From NCBI GenBank assembly GCA_020831805.1, contig JAFIFX010000010.1, positions 40,671 through 104,670 of the forward strand: 64,000 nucleotides of DNA. Reading direction: 5' to 3'. Made by a program: the position numbers and the translations under genes. Positions 37,570 to 45,491 of the stretch are shown piece by piece; the first letter of the stretch is position 1, and every line of letters begins with the position of its first letter. The notes below the pieces were generated by a model. It saw only the letters and a program-made list of their open reading frames with translations, did no database searches and was not told the DNA's origin. The DNA comes from Planctomycetota bacterium (GTDB lineage Bacteria; Planctomycetota; Phycisphaerae; Phycisphaerales; UBA1924).

Positions 37570-39248
37570 AGATCGCGCTGGCCCAACTCAACCCGACCGT
37601 CGGTGATCTGGCGGGCAACGCCGAGAAGGCGGTGCGGGCGATCGGCGAGGCCGCGGCGCGCGGCGCATCGTTGGTGGTGCTGCCGGAGCTGGTGGTCTGC
37701 GGGTACCCGCCGCGGGATCTGCTGGGGGTCGAGGGGTTCGTGGAGCGGTGCGCCGAGGCGGCCGAGCGGATCGGGGCGTCGTGCGATCCGGGCCCGGCGG
37801 TGGTGGTGGGCACGCCGCTGGCGGGTGAGGGCGGGGCCACATTCAACGGGGTGCTGGTGTTCCGCGGCGGGAAGCGGATCGCCGAGTACCGCAAGCGGTT
37901 GCTGCCGACTTACGATGTGTTCGACGAGGACCGGTACTTTGTGCCGGGCGACGGGCCGGGCGTGGTGGAGGTTGACGGGCGGCGCGTCGGGCTGGCGGTG
38001 TGCGAGGACCTGTGGCGGGGCGAGGATGCGGGCTTCGCGGCGCGGTACGCGGGCGCGCCGGATCCGGTCGGCGAGCTGGGCGAGGCCGGGGTGGATCTGC
38101 TCGTCGTGCCGAGCGCCAGCCCGTTCGTGCTGGGCAAGCACGGGCGGCACCGGTCGATCCTGGCGGCGCACGCGGCGCGGCTGGGTGTGCCGGTGGTCTC
38201 GGTGAACCAGTGCGGCGGGAACGATGACCTGCTCTTCGACGGGCGGTCGTGCGTGATCGAGTCCGGCGGGGGCACGCTGGGCGAGGCGGCGGACTTCGAG
38301 GAGGACCTGCTGGTCGTGGATCTTGCGTCGGCGCGCCCGGGGGACGCGCCGGTGATCCCGGACGAGCGGCTGGTGATCGATGCGCTGACGGTGGGGGTGC
38401 GGGATTACCTGGGCAAGTGCGGGTTCAGGGCGGCGTGCCTGGGGATCTCGGGCGGGATCGACAGCGCGCTGGTGGCGGCGATCGCCGTGCGGGCGCTGGG
38501 CCCGGGCGCGGTGACGGGCGTGGCGATGCCGGGGCCGTACAGCTCGGAGGGATCCGTGATCGATGCGTACGCGCTGGCGGAGAACCTGGGGATGCCGTGC
38601 GTGACGATGCCGATCGGGCCCGCGTTCGAGGGGCACCGGTCGGTGCTGGACGCGGGCTTCGGCGAGCTGGGGCTGGACGCGATCGGCGTTCGGCTGCCGG
38701 ATCTGACGCAGGAGAACCTGCAGAGCCGCGTGCGAGGCGCGGTGATGATGGCGTTGTCCAACCGGACGGGCGCGCTGCTGCTGACCACGGGCAACAAGAG
38801 CGAGCTGGCGGTGGGCTACTGCACGCTGTACGGCGACATGAACGGCGGGCTGGCGGTGATCAGCGATGTGCCCAAGACGATGGTCTTCCGCGTGTGCCGG
38901 CACCTGAACGAGCACCACGCCGAGCTGGGTTTCCGCGTCCCGCCGATCCCGGAATCGACGATCACCAAGCCGCCCAGCGCGGAGCTGGCGCCGGGCCAGC
39001 TCGATTCGGACTCGCTGCCCGAGTACGGGGTGCTCGACGCGATCGTCGAGCGGCATGTGGAGCGTCTGCAGTCCTCGGACCGGATTATTGAAGAGACGGG
39101 GTTCGACGCGGGCGTGGTGCGCCGGGTCTGCCGGCTGATCGACCTGAACGAGTACAAGCGCCGGCAGCTCGCGGTGGGGCTGAAGATCACGCACCGGGCC
39201 TTCGGCCCGGGCCGGCGGATGCCGATCGCGCAGCGGTGGGTGCGCTGA
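37566..39248 (+). CDS. nadE: Glutamine-dependent NAD+ synthetase
   Basis: A 560-residue two-domain enzyme from GTG 37566 (overlaps the previous stop). The N-terminal carbon-nitrogen hydrolase domain supplies ammonia from glutamine; its catalytic triad is visible as Glu in VLPELVVCGYPP, Lys in YRKRLLPTYDVFDE and Cys in LAVCEDLW. The C-terminal domain activates nicotinate adenine dinucleotide with ATP; its P-loop is GISGGIDSALVAAI, with LLTTGNKSELAVGYCTLYGD and the KPPSAEL segment typical of the family. Length is in the usual range for bacterial forms. It is an odd housekeeping member at the end of an envelope operon. Confidence 0.93.
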   Translation: MKIALAQLNPTVGDLAGNAEKAVRAIGEAAARGASLVVLPELVVCGYPPRDLLGVEGFVERCAEAAERIGASCDPGPAVVVGTPLAGEGGATFNGVLVFRGGKRIAEYRKRLLPTYDVFDEDRYFVPGDGPGVVEVDGRRVGLAVCEDLWRGEDAGFAARYAGAPDPVGELGEAGVDLLVVPSASPFVLGKHGRHRSILAAHAARLGVPVVSVNQCGGNDDLLFDGRSCVIESGGGTLGEAADFEEDLLVVDLASARPGDAPVIPDERLVIDALTVGVRDYLGKCGFRAACLGISGGIDSALVAAIAVRALGPGAVTGVAMPGPYSSEGSVIDAYALAENLGMPCVTMPIGPAFEGHRSVLDAGFGELGLDAIGVRLPDLTQENLQSRVRGAVMMALSNRTGALLLTTGNKSELAVGYCTLYGDMNGGLAVISDVPKTMVFRVCRHLNEHHAELGFRVPPIPESTITKPPSAELAPGQLDSDSLPEYGVLDAIVERHVERLQSSDRIIEETGFDAGVVRRVCRLIDLNEYKRRQLAVGLKITHRAFGPGRRMPIAQRWVR

Positions 39249-39267
39249 TCCGCGCGATGGCGCCGGG

Positions 39268-39696
39268 TCAGCGCAGGCGGACCTCGGCGTCGGCGCCGAC
39301 CAGCGCGGCGTGCAGGCGGACCACCGCGGCGTAGGGCGCGTCGTCGGCGGCCTCGATCTCGACGACCAGTCCGGAGGCGATGGCGGGGTCCATGGCTTCG
39401 ACGGCGGCGACGGCGTCGTCGACGGCGCGTTCGGGGCCGATGCCGCGGACGAGCACGGCCCCGTCGCGCACGAAGATCTCGGCGCGGAGGACGGGGCTGG
39501 GCAGGGCGAGCGGCGCGCCGGGCGCGGGGTCGGGCAGGGCGGCGCGGAGGAACCACTCGGGGCCGGTGATGGTGGACGAGGCCATGAAGAAGATGAGGAT
39601 GACCAGGGTCACATCGACCATGGGCGTCATGTTGGGGATGCCCAGGCCGGGGGCCCGGTCGAGGACGCTGCGGCGTTGGAACGCGCCGGGCCTCAC
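39268..39696 (-). CDS. ExbD/TolR-type protein (second)
   Basis: A 142-residue protein with the ExbD N-terminal pattern: short cytoplasmic leader, NMTPMVDVTLVILIFFMASS (transmembrane helix with the conserved Asp of the proton channel), then a periplasmic ferredoxin-like domain (ALPDPAPG…VLRAEIFVRDGAVLV). Its GTG overlaps the stop of the first ExbD gene. With ExbD and ExbB/TolQ upstream it forms a proton-driven motor; TonB or TolA/B/Pal partners are not in the window. Confidence 0.85.
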   Translation of the reverse strand: MRPGAFQRRSVLDRAPGLGIPNMTPMVDVTLVILIFFMASSTITGPEWFLRAALPDPAPGAPLALPSPVLRAEIFVRDGAVLVRGIGPERAVDDAVAAVEAMDPAIASGLVVEIEAADDAPYAAVVRLHAALVGADAEVRLR

Positions 39697-40112
39697 CCGC
39701 CGCGCTCCGTGACGAGTTCGACCTCGCGGACGCCGGCGGCGCGGGCGGCGTCGAGCGCGGGGCGGACGCGGGCGTAGGCGGCGTTGCGGTCGGCGCGGAT
39801 CTCGACGCGGGCGGTCGGGTCGCGGGCGAGGCGTCCGGCCAGCTCGCCGCGGAGCCGGGCGGGGTCGATGGCGACGCCGTCGAGGAGGACGGCGCCGTCG
39901 TCGCGGACGCCGAGGACGATCGGGTCGGCGACGCCCTGGCGCGCGAGCCCGCCCTGGGCCGTGCCGGGCAGCTGGATGCCCGCGGCGCGGTTGAGCGCGA
40001 GCTGGCCGACCATGAGGTAGAAGATGATCAGCACCATGACGATGTCGATCATGGGCACGACATTGACGCGCACGCCGCTCTCGGACCGGTCCAGGAGGCT
40101 GCGTCGTTTCAT
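39693..40112 (-). CDS. ExbD/TolR-type protein (first)
   Basis: A 139-residue protein starting at ATG 40112, overlapping the stop of the ExbB/TolQ gene (ATGA). It has NVVPMIDIVMVLIIFYLMVG as the single transmembrane helix with the conserved Asp, followed by ALNRAAGIQLPGTA and a periplasmic domain (VEIRADRNAAYARV). Two different ExbD paralogues in a row suggest a heteromeric stator, common in planctomycetes and other Gram-negatives. Confidence 0.87.
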   Translation of the reverse strand: MKRRSLLDRSESGVRVNVVPMIDIVMVLIIFYLMVGQLALNRAAGIQLPGTAQGGLARQGVADPIVLGVRDDGAVLLDGVAIDPARLRGELAGRLARDPTARVEIRADRNAAYARVRPALDAARAAGVREVELVTERGG

Positions 40113-40765
40113 GCGCGCGGCTCCTCGGGCAGTCGTTCGACCAGTTCGCTGGCCTCGGCCATGGCCTTGTTGCACAGGCGGTCGAGGCGGGCGCGGAAGA
40201 GGCTGGCGGCCAGCACGCAGGGAATGGCCAGCAGCAGACCGAGCAGGGTGTGGAACAGGGCCTTGGAGATGCCCAGCGACAGGTCGGTCGGCCCCGCGCT
40301 GCCGCCGGTCTCGCCGAGGGTGACGAAGGCGATGATCATGCCCCAGACGGTGCCGGCCAGTCCGACGAGGGGGCCGAGTTCGCCGATGGTGCGGAGGATG
40401 TCGACGGGGCGGGTCCAGCGGCCGCAGGCGTTGGAAGCGGCGATCTCGGCGGCGTCGCGCATGGCGGCGCGCCCCTGGGCGCGGGACCGCCAGGCGGCGC
40501 GCACGGCCGAGGCGACGATGCCGTCGTCGGAGCCGAGCACCTTGTCGATGCGGTCGGGCTCGTTCTTGTCGAGCTGCTCGCGGATCTTCTTGCCGGGGGC
40601 GTCGGGCGCGACGATCGTGGGGCGGGTCTCCATCACCAAGCGGACGATCAGGGTGACCGCGACGAACGAGCCGAGCACCAGGGTGATGGTGAAGATGTCG
40701 AAGCTCTCGCGGAAGAGCCAGAGGACGCCGCCGGTGGTCTCGGCCTGGGCGAGGGTGATGGGCAT
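40109..40765 (-). CDS. ExbB/TolQ/MotA-family proton channel protein
   Basis: A 218-residue protein with three hydrophobic segments (FTITLVLGSFVAVTLIVRLV; LGPLVGLAGTVWGMIIAFVTL; ALFHTLLGLLLAIPCVLAASL) and the family hallmark IGELGPLVGLAGTVWGMI. It is the channel subunit that works with the two ExbD proteins encoded next. ATG 40765 is used rather than a longer start that would overlap tsaE, because a TACACT box on the minus strand (40772-40777) ends 6 nt upstream, consistent with a leaderless transcript. Confidence 0.87.
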   Translation of the reverse strand: MPITLAQAETTGGVLWLFRESFDIFTITLVLGSFVAVTLIVRLVMETRPTIVAPDAPGKKIREQLDKNEPDRIDKVLGSDDGIVASAVRAAWRSRAQGRAAMRDAAEIAASNACGRWTRPVDILRTIGELGPLVGLAGTVWGMIIAFVTLGETGGSAGPTDLSLGISKALFHTLLGLLLAIPCVLAASLFRARLDRLCNKAMAEASELVERLPEEPRA

Positions 40766-40805
40766 GGGAGGAGTGTACGGGAAGAAACGCGGATGGACGC
40801 GGGCG

Positions 40806-41441
40806 TCATTCTTCCTCGAGATCCCGCTCATTCATGGGGCGGGAGATGGTGTATCGGCCGGTGACCCAGCCGTAGAGATCGGCCAGGCGGGCCCGCTCGT
40901 CGTGGAACGGCCAGGTGGGGCTGTCGCCGGGGACGCGTTTGCCGGTGATGGGGCAGGTGGTGTCGGGCGGGGTTTCCAGGCCGGGGAAGCCGGCGCGGGA
41001 TTCCCAGGGTTCCGGCAGTTCGAGGACGAACCGCCGGGCCTGCTCGCCGACGGGCTCGATGGCGATGCGGGCGGCGTGGTCGGGCAGGGCGTTGGCGATG
41101 CGCTCGGGCCATTCGATGAGGATGATGGTGCGGCCGTCGGCGATCTGGTCCCAGCCCATGGCCTCGAGTTCGTCGCCGGAGGTCAGGCGGTAGCAGTCGA
41201 GGTGGGCGATGGGCGGGCCCTCGTCGGGCGCGTAGATGTTCATCAGGACATAAGTGGGGCTGGAGACGGCGTCGGGGTGGACGCCGCGGGCCTTGGCGAT
41301 CGAGCGGACGAGGGTGGTCTTGCCCGCGCCCATGGGGGCGTCGAGGCGGACGATGTCGCCGGGGCGCAGGACGGCGGCGATGTCCGCGCCGAGCCGGTCG
41401 GTCGCGTCGAGCGAGTTGCAGTGGCGTTCGATGCGGATCAC
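40806..41441 (-). CDS. tsaE: TsaE ATPase with C-terminal YacG-like domain
   Basis: A 211-residue protein, longer than the usual ~150. Residues 1-155 are TsaE: Walker A-like DAPMGAGKTTLVR, SSPTYVLMNIY, the HLDCYRL motif and IILIEWPERI. TsaE supports TsaB/TsaD in making the t6A base next to tRNA anticodons. Residues 163-211 (CPITGKRV…WPFHDERARLADLYGWVTG) match the YacG zinc-ribbon family (CPxCGK … PFCSxRCxLIDLGxW), but the second Cys is Thr and the CxxxC pair is His and Ala. GTG 41441 lies 5 nt after a TACCAT box, so it is probably leaderless. Confidence 0.88.
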   Translation of the reverse strand: MIRIERHCNSLDATDRLGADIAAVLRPGDIVRLDAPMGAGKTTLVRSIAKARGVHPDAVSSPTYVLMNIYAPDEGPPIAHLDCYRLTSGDELEAMGWDQIADGRTIILIEWPERIANALPDHAARIAIEPVGEQARRFVLELPEPWESRAGFPGLETPPDTTCPITGKRVPGDSPTWPFHDERARLADLYGWVTGRYTISRPMNERDLEEE

Positions 41442-41457
41442 GCGGGATGGTAGCGTT

Positions 41458-42357
41458 TCAGTGGTCCCAGCCGAGTTCGCCGGCGGGGTGGGTCGTGCCC
41501 GCGTCGAGAATCATCGCGCCGGGGGCCTCGCCCGGGCCGGGGGCGCGGACGCGCCCGATCGGGCCGAGCAGGCCGGGGATGTCGGGCTTTTCCTCGGCGG
41601 CGATCAGCAGTTCGTGGTCCTCGCCCCCGCCCGCCCCCGCCCGCCAGCCGGGCGTGCCGGGGTGCAGGGGGATGGCATCGGCGTCGATCTCGAGGACGGC
41701 GTTCGACGCGCGGGCGACGCGGTCGGCGTCGCGGCCGAGGCCGTCGGACAGGTCGATCATCGCCGTCACGCCCGAGCCTTGGCGCGCCGCGGCCAGGCCC
41801 TGCTCGATGCGCGGCTCGAAGGTCAGGTGGCGCCCGCTGGCCAAGGCATCGCCGACCGGGCCGGTCAGCCAGAGCCGGTCGCCGGGTCGCGCGCCGGAGC
41901 GGAGCACGGGCCGGTGGCCATCGGGCACGGAGCCGGCGACGGTGACGGTCAGCGTCAGCGGATGGTCCGGGTGTCCGTGGGAAGCGATGTCGCCGCCGAT
42001 CAGCGGGCAGTTCCAGTGCCTGGCCCAGCGGGCCATGGCTTCAAAGAGCGCGTCGGCGTGCGGGTAGCCCTTCGGAAGCAGGCCCGTGCCCAGCGCCCAC
42101 GCGGGCGAGCCGCCCATGGCCGCGATGTCGGACACGGACCGGGCCACGGCCTTGCGCGCGATCCGGTCGATGTCCGTGCCGGGCTCGAAGTGGCGGCCCT
42201 CGACGAGCTGGTCGACCGTGACGAGGATGATCCCGCCGCCGGGTGTTTCGAGCACCGCGCAGTCATCCCCCGGCCCGACCAGCGGGCGCCAGCCGGCGCC
42301 GAGGGCGAGGCCGGCGGAGCGGGCGTAGATGTGCTCGTGGAGCTGGGACTCGCGCAT
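41458..42357 (-). CDS. thiL: Thiamine-monophosphate kinase
   Basis: A 299-residue protein of the AIR-synthase-related superfamily. ThiL motifs are VGPGDDCAVL (ATP/Mg site), VTVDQLVEGRHF, RKAVARSVSDIAAMGG, PLIGGDIASHG and MIDLSDGLGRDADR. It makes thiamine pyrophosphate from thiamine monophosphate using ATP. The ATG is 5 nt after a TAAACT box on the minus strand (42363-42368), with no Shine-Dalgarno, suggesting leaderless transcription. No other thi genes are nearby. Confidence 0.9.
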   Translation of the reverse strand: MRESQLHEHIYARSAGLALGAGWRPLVGPGDDCAVLETPGGGIILVTVDQLVEGRHFEPGTDIDRIARKAVARSVSDIAAMGGSPAWALGTGLLPKGYPHADALFEAMARWARHWNCPLIGGDIASHGHPDHPLTLTVTVAGSVPDGHRPVLRSGARPGDRLWLTGPVGDALASGRHLTFEPRIEQGLAAARQGSGVTAMIDLSDGLGRDADRVARASNAVLEIDADAIPLHPGTPGWRAGAGGGEDHELLIAAEEKPDIPGLLGPIGRVRAPGPGEAPGAMILDAGTTHPAGELGWDH

Positions 42358-42423
42358 GGGTGAGTTTAGCGGAGCGGTGGGAAGGGGAGGTGCGCAGAGG
42401 TCGCGGAGAAAGGCAGGGGGAGT

Positions 42424-42580
42424 TTTAACGCGAAGATCGCGAAGGGCGCGAAGAAGTCTTTGGGATGTTTGAGATGATTTCTTCTTTGCTGAACCAATCT
42501 TTGGTTTGGTGGTTTGGTGGTGTGGGGGTTACGGCGACCCGAATGAACGCTTCGCGCTCTTCGCGGTCTTCGCGTTGAAA
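42424..42580. repeat. Inverted repeat made of CGCGAAGA-like units
   Basis: TTTAACGCGAAGATCGCGAA and continuation to 42455 is the near-perfect inverse of 42550-42580 (CTTCGCGCTCTTCGCGG…). Each arm is three 9-10 nt units (ACGCGAAGA, TCGCGAAGG, GCGCGAAGA). The loop is AT-rich with a small AACCAA/TTGGTT stem. It fills the thiL-argS interval. Confidence 0.75.
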
Positions 42581-42588
42581 TCCGGCGC

Positions 42589-44490
42589 TCACATCCGCTC
42601 GACGGTGGGGATGCCGAGGGTGTTCAGGGCGTCTTCGAGGGCGCGGGCGGTGAGGGCGCAGAGGCGCAGGCGGGAGAGGCGGGTCCCGTCGGTCTCGGCC
42701 TTGAGGACCGGGCACTGGTCGAAGAAGGTGCTGAACGCGCCGGCCAGGGCGTAGGCGTGGGCGCAGAGGCGGTTGGGCTCGTGGTTTTCGCCCGCGGCGC
42801 GGACCACGCCGGGGTGGCGCAGCAGGGTCAGGGCCAGCGCCCGCTCGGCGGGCTCTTCGAGCAGCAGCGGGGCGTCGGCGAAATCGTCGGGGTTCACGCC
42901 CGCGTCGGCGGCTTTGCGGAAGATGCTCTTCGTGCGCACCAGCGCGTAGAGCAGGTACGGCCCGGTCTCGCCCTCGAAGGCGAGCATGCGGTCGAAGCTG
43001 AACACATAGTCCTTGATGCGCTCGGTCGACAGGTCGGCGTACTTCAGGGCCGCGATAGCTACTGCGTCAGCAATTTGCTCGCGTTCCGCAGTATCAATGA
43101 TTTGTTCAGGGTAATCCTTAGGAAATTTGGGAGCGAATTCTATTCGGCGATTCAACTCTGAACGAGCCCGCTCGATCGCCTCGTCGATCAGGTCGGCGAG
43201 CTTGATATTCTCGCCCGAGCGGGTCTTGAGGGGTTTGTTATCCTCGCCGAGCACATTGCCGAAGGCGGCGTGGAAGAGTTCGGCGGTCTTGCCGTCGGGC
43301 GTGCGGTCGTAGCCGGCCTTGTGGGCCGCGCCGAAGACCTGCTTGAAGTGCAGGGCCTGGCGGGCGTCGACGCAGTAGACCACGCGCTCGCCGCCGAGCG
43401 TGCCGGCGCGCCGGCGGATGGCGGCCAGGTCGGTGGTGGCGTAGAGGTATCCGCCGTCGCGTTTGCGGACGATGCAGGGCTCCTTGAGCCCGTCCACGCG
43501 GACGACGAGCGCGCCGTCGTCCTCCTCCGCGATGCCGCGCCGGGTCAGATCGTCGATCACGCCGGCCAGCTCGTCGCGGTAGGAGCTTTCGCCGGCCGAG
43601 GCGTCCTCGCTGATGTGCGCGTGGAGCCGGGCGCAGGTGGCCAGGCACGCGCCCATCGTGATGTCGTAGACGCGCTGCCAGGCCGCGACGGACTCGGGGT
43701 CGCCCGACTGGAGCTTGACGAGGCGCTGCTTGGCGCGTTCCGTTTGCGCGCCGGCGTCCTCGATGCGTGCTTCCAGCTCGGCCTCGGCCTTGGGGTGCCC
43801 GCCGACCTTGTTGATCAGGGCGAGCGCGGCCTTCTCGGCCTTGCACTCGGCCTGGGCGGCGCGGTAGAGGGCGTTGAGTTCGTCCAGCGACAGGTCGGAC
43901 AGGTCGCGCCCGCCCTGCTCCAGCTCGACGAGTTTCTGCACGACCATGGCGATGGGCAGGCCCCAGTCGCCAACATGGTTCTGGCGGACGACGGTATGGC
44001 CGAGGCGCTCGTAGAGGCGGGCCACGGCGTCGCCGATCACGGTGGAGCGCAGGTGGCCGACATGCATCTGCTTGGCGAGGTTCACGCCGCAGAGATCGAC
44101 GACGACCATCATCGGGTGCTCGGGCGGCTCGATGCCGAGTTGCTCGGTGTCGAGCCGGGTGAGCGACGCGGCCATGGCGTCGCCGAGCAGGCGGATGTTG
44201 ATGAAGCCCGGCCCGGCGATGGCCTCGGCGGTGACCGGCTCGGCCACGCCGGACAGGTCGAGGCGTTCGATGATCGCGCCGGCCACCTCGCGCGGGTTCT
44301 TGCCCAGACGCTTGGCCAGCGGCATGGCCGCGTTGGACTGGAAATCGCCGAGTTTCGGCTGGCGGTTGGCGGCGATGTGGGTCTCGATGCCTTCGGCGGG
44401 CAGGTCGGGGAACGCCGCCGCGATCGCGGCCCGGAAGCGGGCGTCGAGCGTCTCCAAGGGGTCGATGCTGATCGGTGCGGCGGTCGTCAT
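42589..44490 (-). CDS. argS: Arginyl-tRNA synthetase
   Basis: A 633-residue class I synthetase. Present are the N-terminal additional domain (residues ~10-110), the HIGH-type motif MHVGHLRSTVIGD, NHVGDWGLPI, YATTDLAAIRRR and VVYCVDARQALHF, the KMSK-equivalent region KPLKTRSGENIKL, and the anticodon-binding domain at the end (LCAHAYALAGAFSTFFDQCP). It attaches arginine to tRNA-Arg. ATG 44490 lies 5 nt after a TAAGAT box (minus strand, 44496-44501), probably leaderless. A short stretch at 43056-43165 (residues ~443-478) has much lower GC than the rest while still coding normally. Confidence 0.95.
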   Translation of the reverse strand: MTTAAPISIDPLETLDARFRAAIAAAFPDLPAEGIETHIAANRQPKLGDFQSNAAMPLAKRLGKNPREVAGAIIERLDLSGVAEPVTAEAIAGPGFINIRLLGDAMAASLTRLDTEQLGIEPPEHPMMVVVDLCGVNLAKQMHVGHLRSTVIGDAVARLYERLGHTVVRQNHVGDWGLPIAMVVQKLVELEQGGRDLSDLSLDELNALYRAAQAECKAEKAALALINKVGGHPKAEAELEARIEDAGAQTERAKQRLVKLQSGDPESVAAWQRVYDITMGACLATCARLHAHISEDASAGESSYRDELAGVIDDLTRRGIAEEDDGALVVRVDGLKEPCIVRKRDGGYLYATTDLAAIRRRAGTLGGERVVYCVDARQALHFKQVFGAAHKAGYDRTPDGKTAELFHAAFGNVLGEDNKPLKTRSGENIKLADLIDEAIERARSELNRRIEFAPKFPKDYPEQIIDTAEREQIADAVAIAALKYADLSTERIKDYVFSFDRMLAFEGETGPYLLYALVRTKSIFRKAADAGVNPDDFADAPLLLEEPAERALALTLLRHPGVVRAAGENHEPNRLCAHAYALAGAFSTFFDQCPVLKAETDGTRLSRLRLCALTARALEDALNTLGIPTVERM

Positions 44491-44502
44491 GGGCGATCTT
44501 AG

Positions 44503-44541
44503 TGAGGAAGAGACGGAGAGACACAGAGACGAAGAGACGGG
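44503..44541. repeat. Purine-rich periodic tract
   Basis: Repeats of GAGACGGA/GAGACACA/GAGACGAA-type units (about 9-nt period) in the short argS/BtuF-like interval. A similar run (GGCGGAGAGACGGAGAGACG) precedes the AMP nucleosidase at 57325-57352. These resemble the arms of the inverted repeats at 42424 and 62641. Confidence 0.5.
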
Positions 44542-44546
44542 GTTTT

Positions 44547-45491
44547 TCAGTCCGGCCAGTCTTCGAAGGCTTGGGCGATCTCTTCGGCGACCTCGGCCAG
44601 GGACGAGGCGGGGAGGAGGCCGAGGGGGTGGTCGATGATGGCCACGCGGCCTGCGCGGACGGCGGGGATGTCCAGCGAGCCGATGCCGCGGAGGGCGGCC
44701 ATGGCCTCGGCGGCGGTGGGGCGGGGGCGCTCGCCGACGGCGTGGTGGTCTACCGGCGTGGGCCGGAAGAGGAGGATCGCGTCCGGCGCGAGGCGGAGGA
44801 TGTCCTCGTGGTCGAGTTCCTGCCACGGGCCGCCGGCGGTGATGGCGGGACGCGCGCCGAGCCGTTCGATCAGTTGGTGGTGGAACGAGCCCGGGCCCAT
44901 CGCGCCGGCGGGGTCGACATTGGCCAGCAGCAGGATGCGTCCGGCGGCGCGGGCGGGCGCGCCGCGGTCGGACCATGCGTCGGCCAGGCGGGCGCTGGGG
45001 CGTTCGCGGGCGAGGTGCTCGGTGGGGTCGATGGTGCGTGGGTCGCGCGCGGGCTCGCCGACCAGGCGGAGGTGCAGCTCGTCGGTGGTGGTGGCGATGT
45101 CGTCGAGGGTGAGCAGCGGGAAGCCCCACAGCGTCCAGCCCTCACGCTCGGCCGTGCGGCGCAGGGACTCGGGCACGCGGGTCTCCATGTCCTGCACAAC
45201 GATGTGCGTCGGCTTCAGGCGGAGGATGGCTTCGAGGTCCGGGTCGTCGTGCGTGCCGACGGCGGGGATCGAGCGGCCCAGCGCCATGTCCCACGCGTGC
45301 TTGCCGACGATGTCGTCCTCGAGCCCGAGGTCCTGGAGGATCACACCGAGCGCGGGGGCGAGGGCGATGATCCGCGTCTCTTTGGCGGCGTCGCGGGTTT
45401 CGGCGTTCGCCGTCGCGTTGGCGCGCGGGTCGCAGCCGAGCGACAGGCACGCCAGAATGGCGGTCAGGAGCAGGCAGAGCGTTCGGTGCAT
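44547..45491 (-). CDS. Periplasmic-binding lipoprotein, BtuF/helical-backbone metal receptor type
   Basis: A 314-residue protein with a lipoprotein signal (LTAILACLSLGC). The fold is that of Peripla_BP_2 proteins: RIIALAPALGVILQDLGLED…IVGKHAWD, LEAILRLKPTHIVVQD, and a second lobe with RILLLANVDPAGAMG and ILRLAPDAILLF. Related proteins bind cobalamin, haem or siderophores for ABC import; no permease or ATPase is adjacent, so the ligand is unknown. The 5' end overlaps the BshC-like gene by 28 nt on the same strand, suggesting coupling. Confidence 0.75.
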   Translation of the reverse strand: MHRTLCLLLTAILACLSLGCDPRANATANAETRDAAKETRIIALAPALGVILQDLGLEDDIVGKHAWDMALGRSIPAVGTHDDPDLEAILRLKPTHIVVQDMETRVPESLRRTAEREGWTLWGFPLLTLDDIATTTDELHLRLVGEPARDPRTIDPTEHLARERPSARLADAWSDRGAPARAAGRILLLANVDPAGAMGPGSFHHQLIERLGARPAITAGGPWQELDHEDILRLAPDAILLFRPTPVDHHAVGERPRPTAAEAMAALRGIGSLDIPAVRAGRVAIIDHPLGLLPASSLAEVAEEIAQAFEDWPD

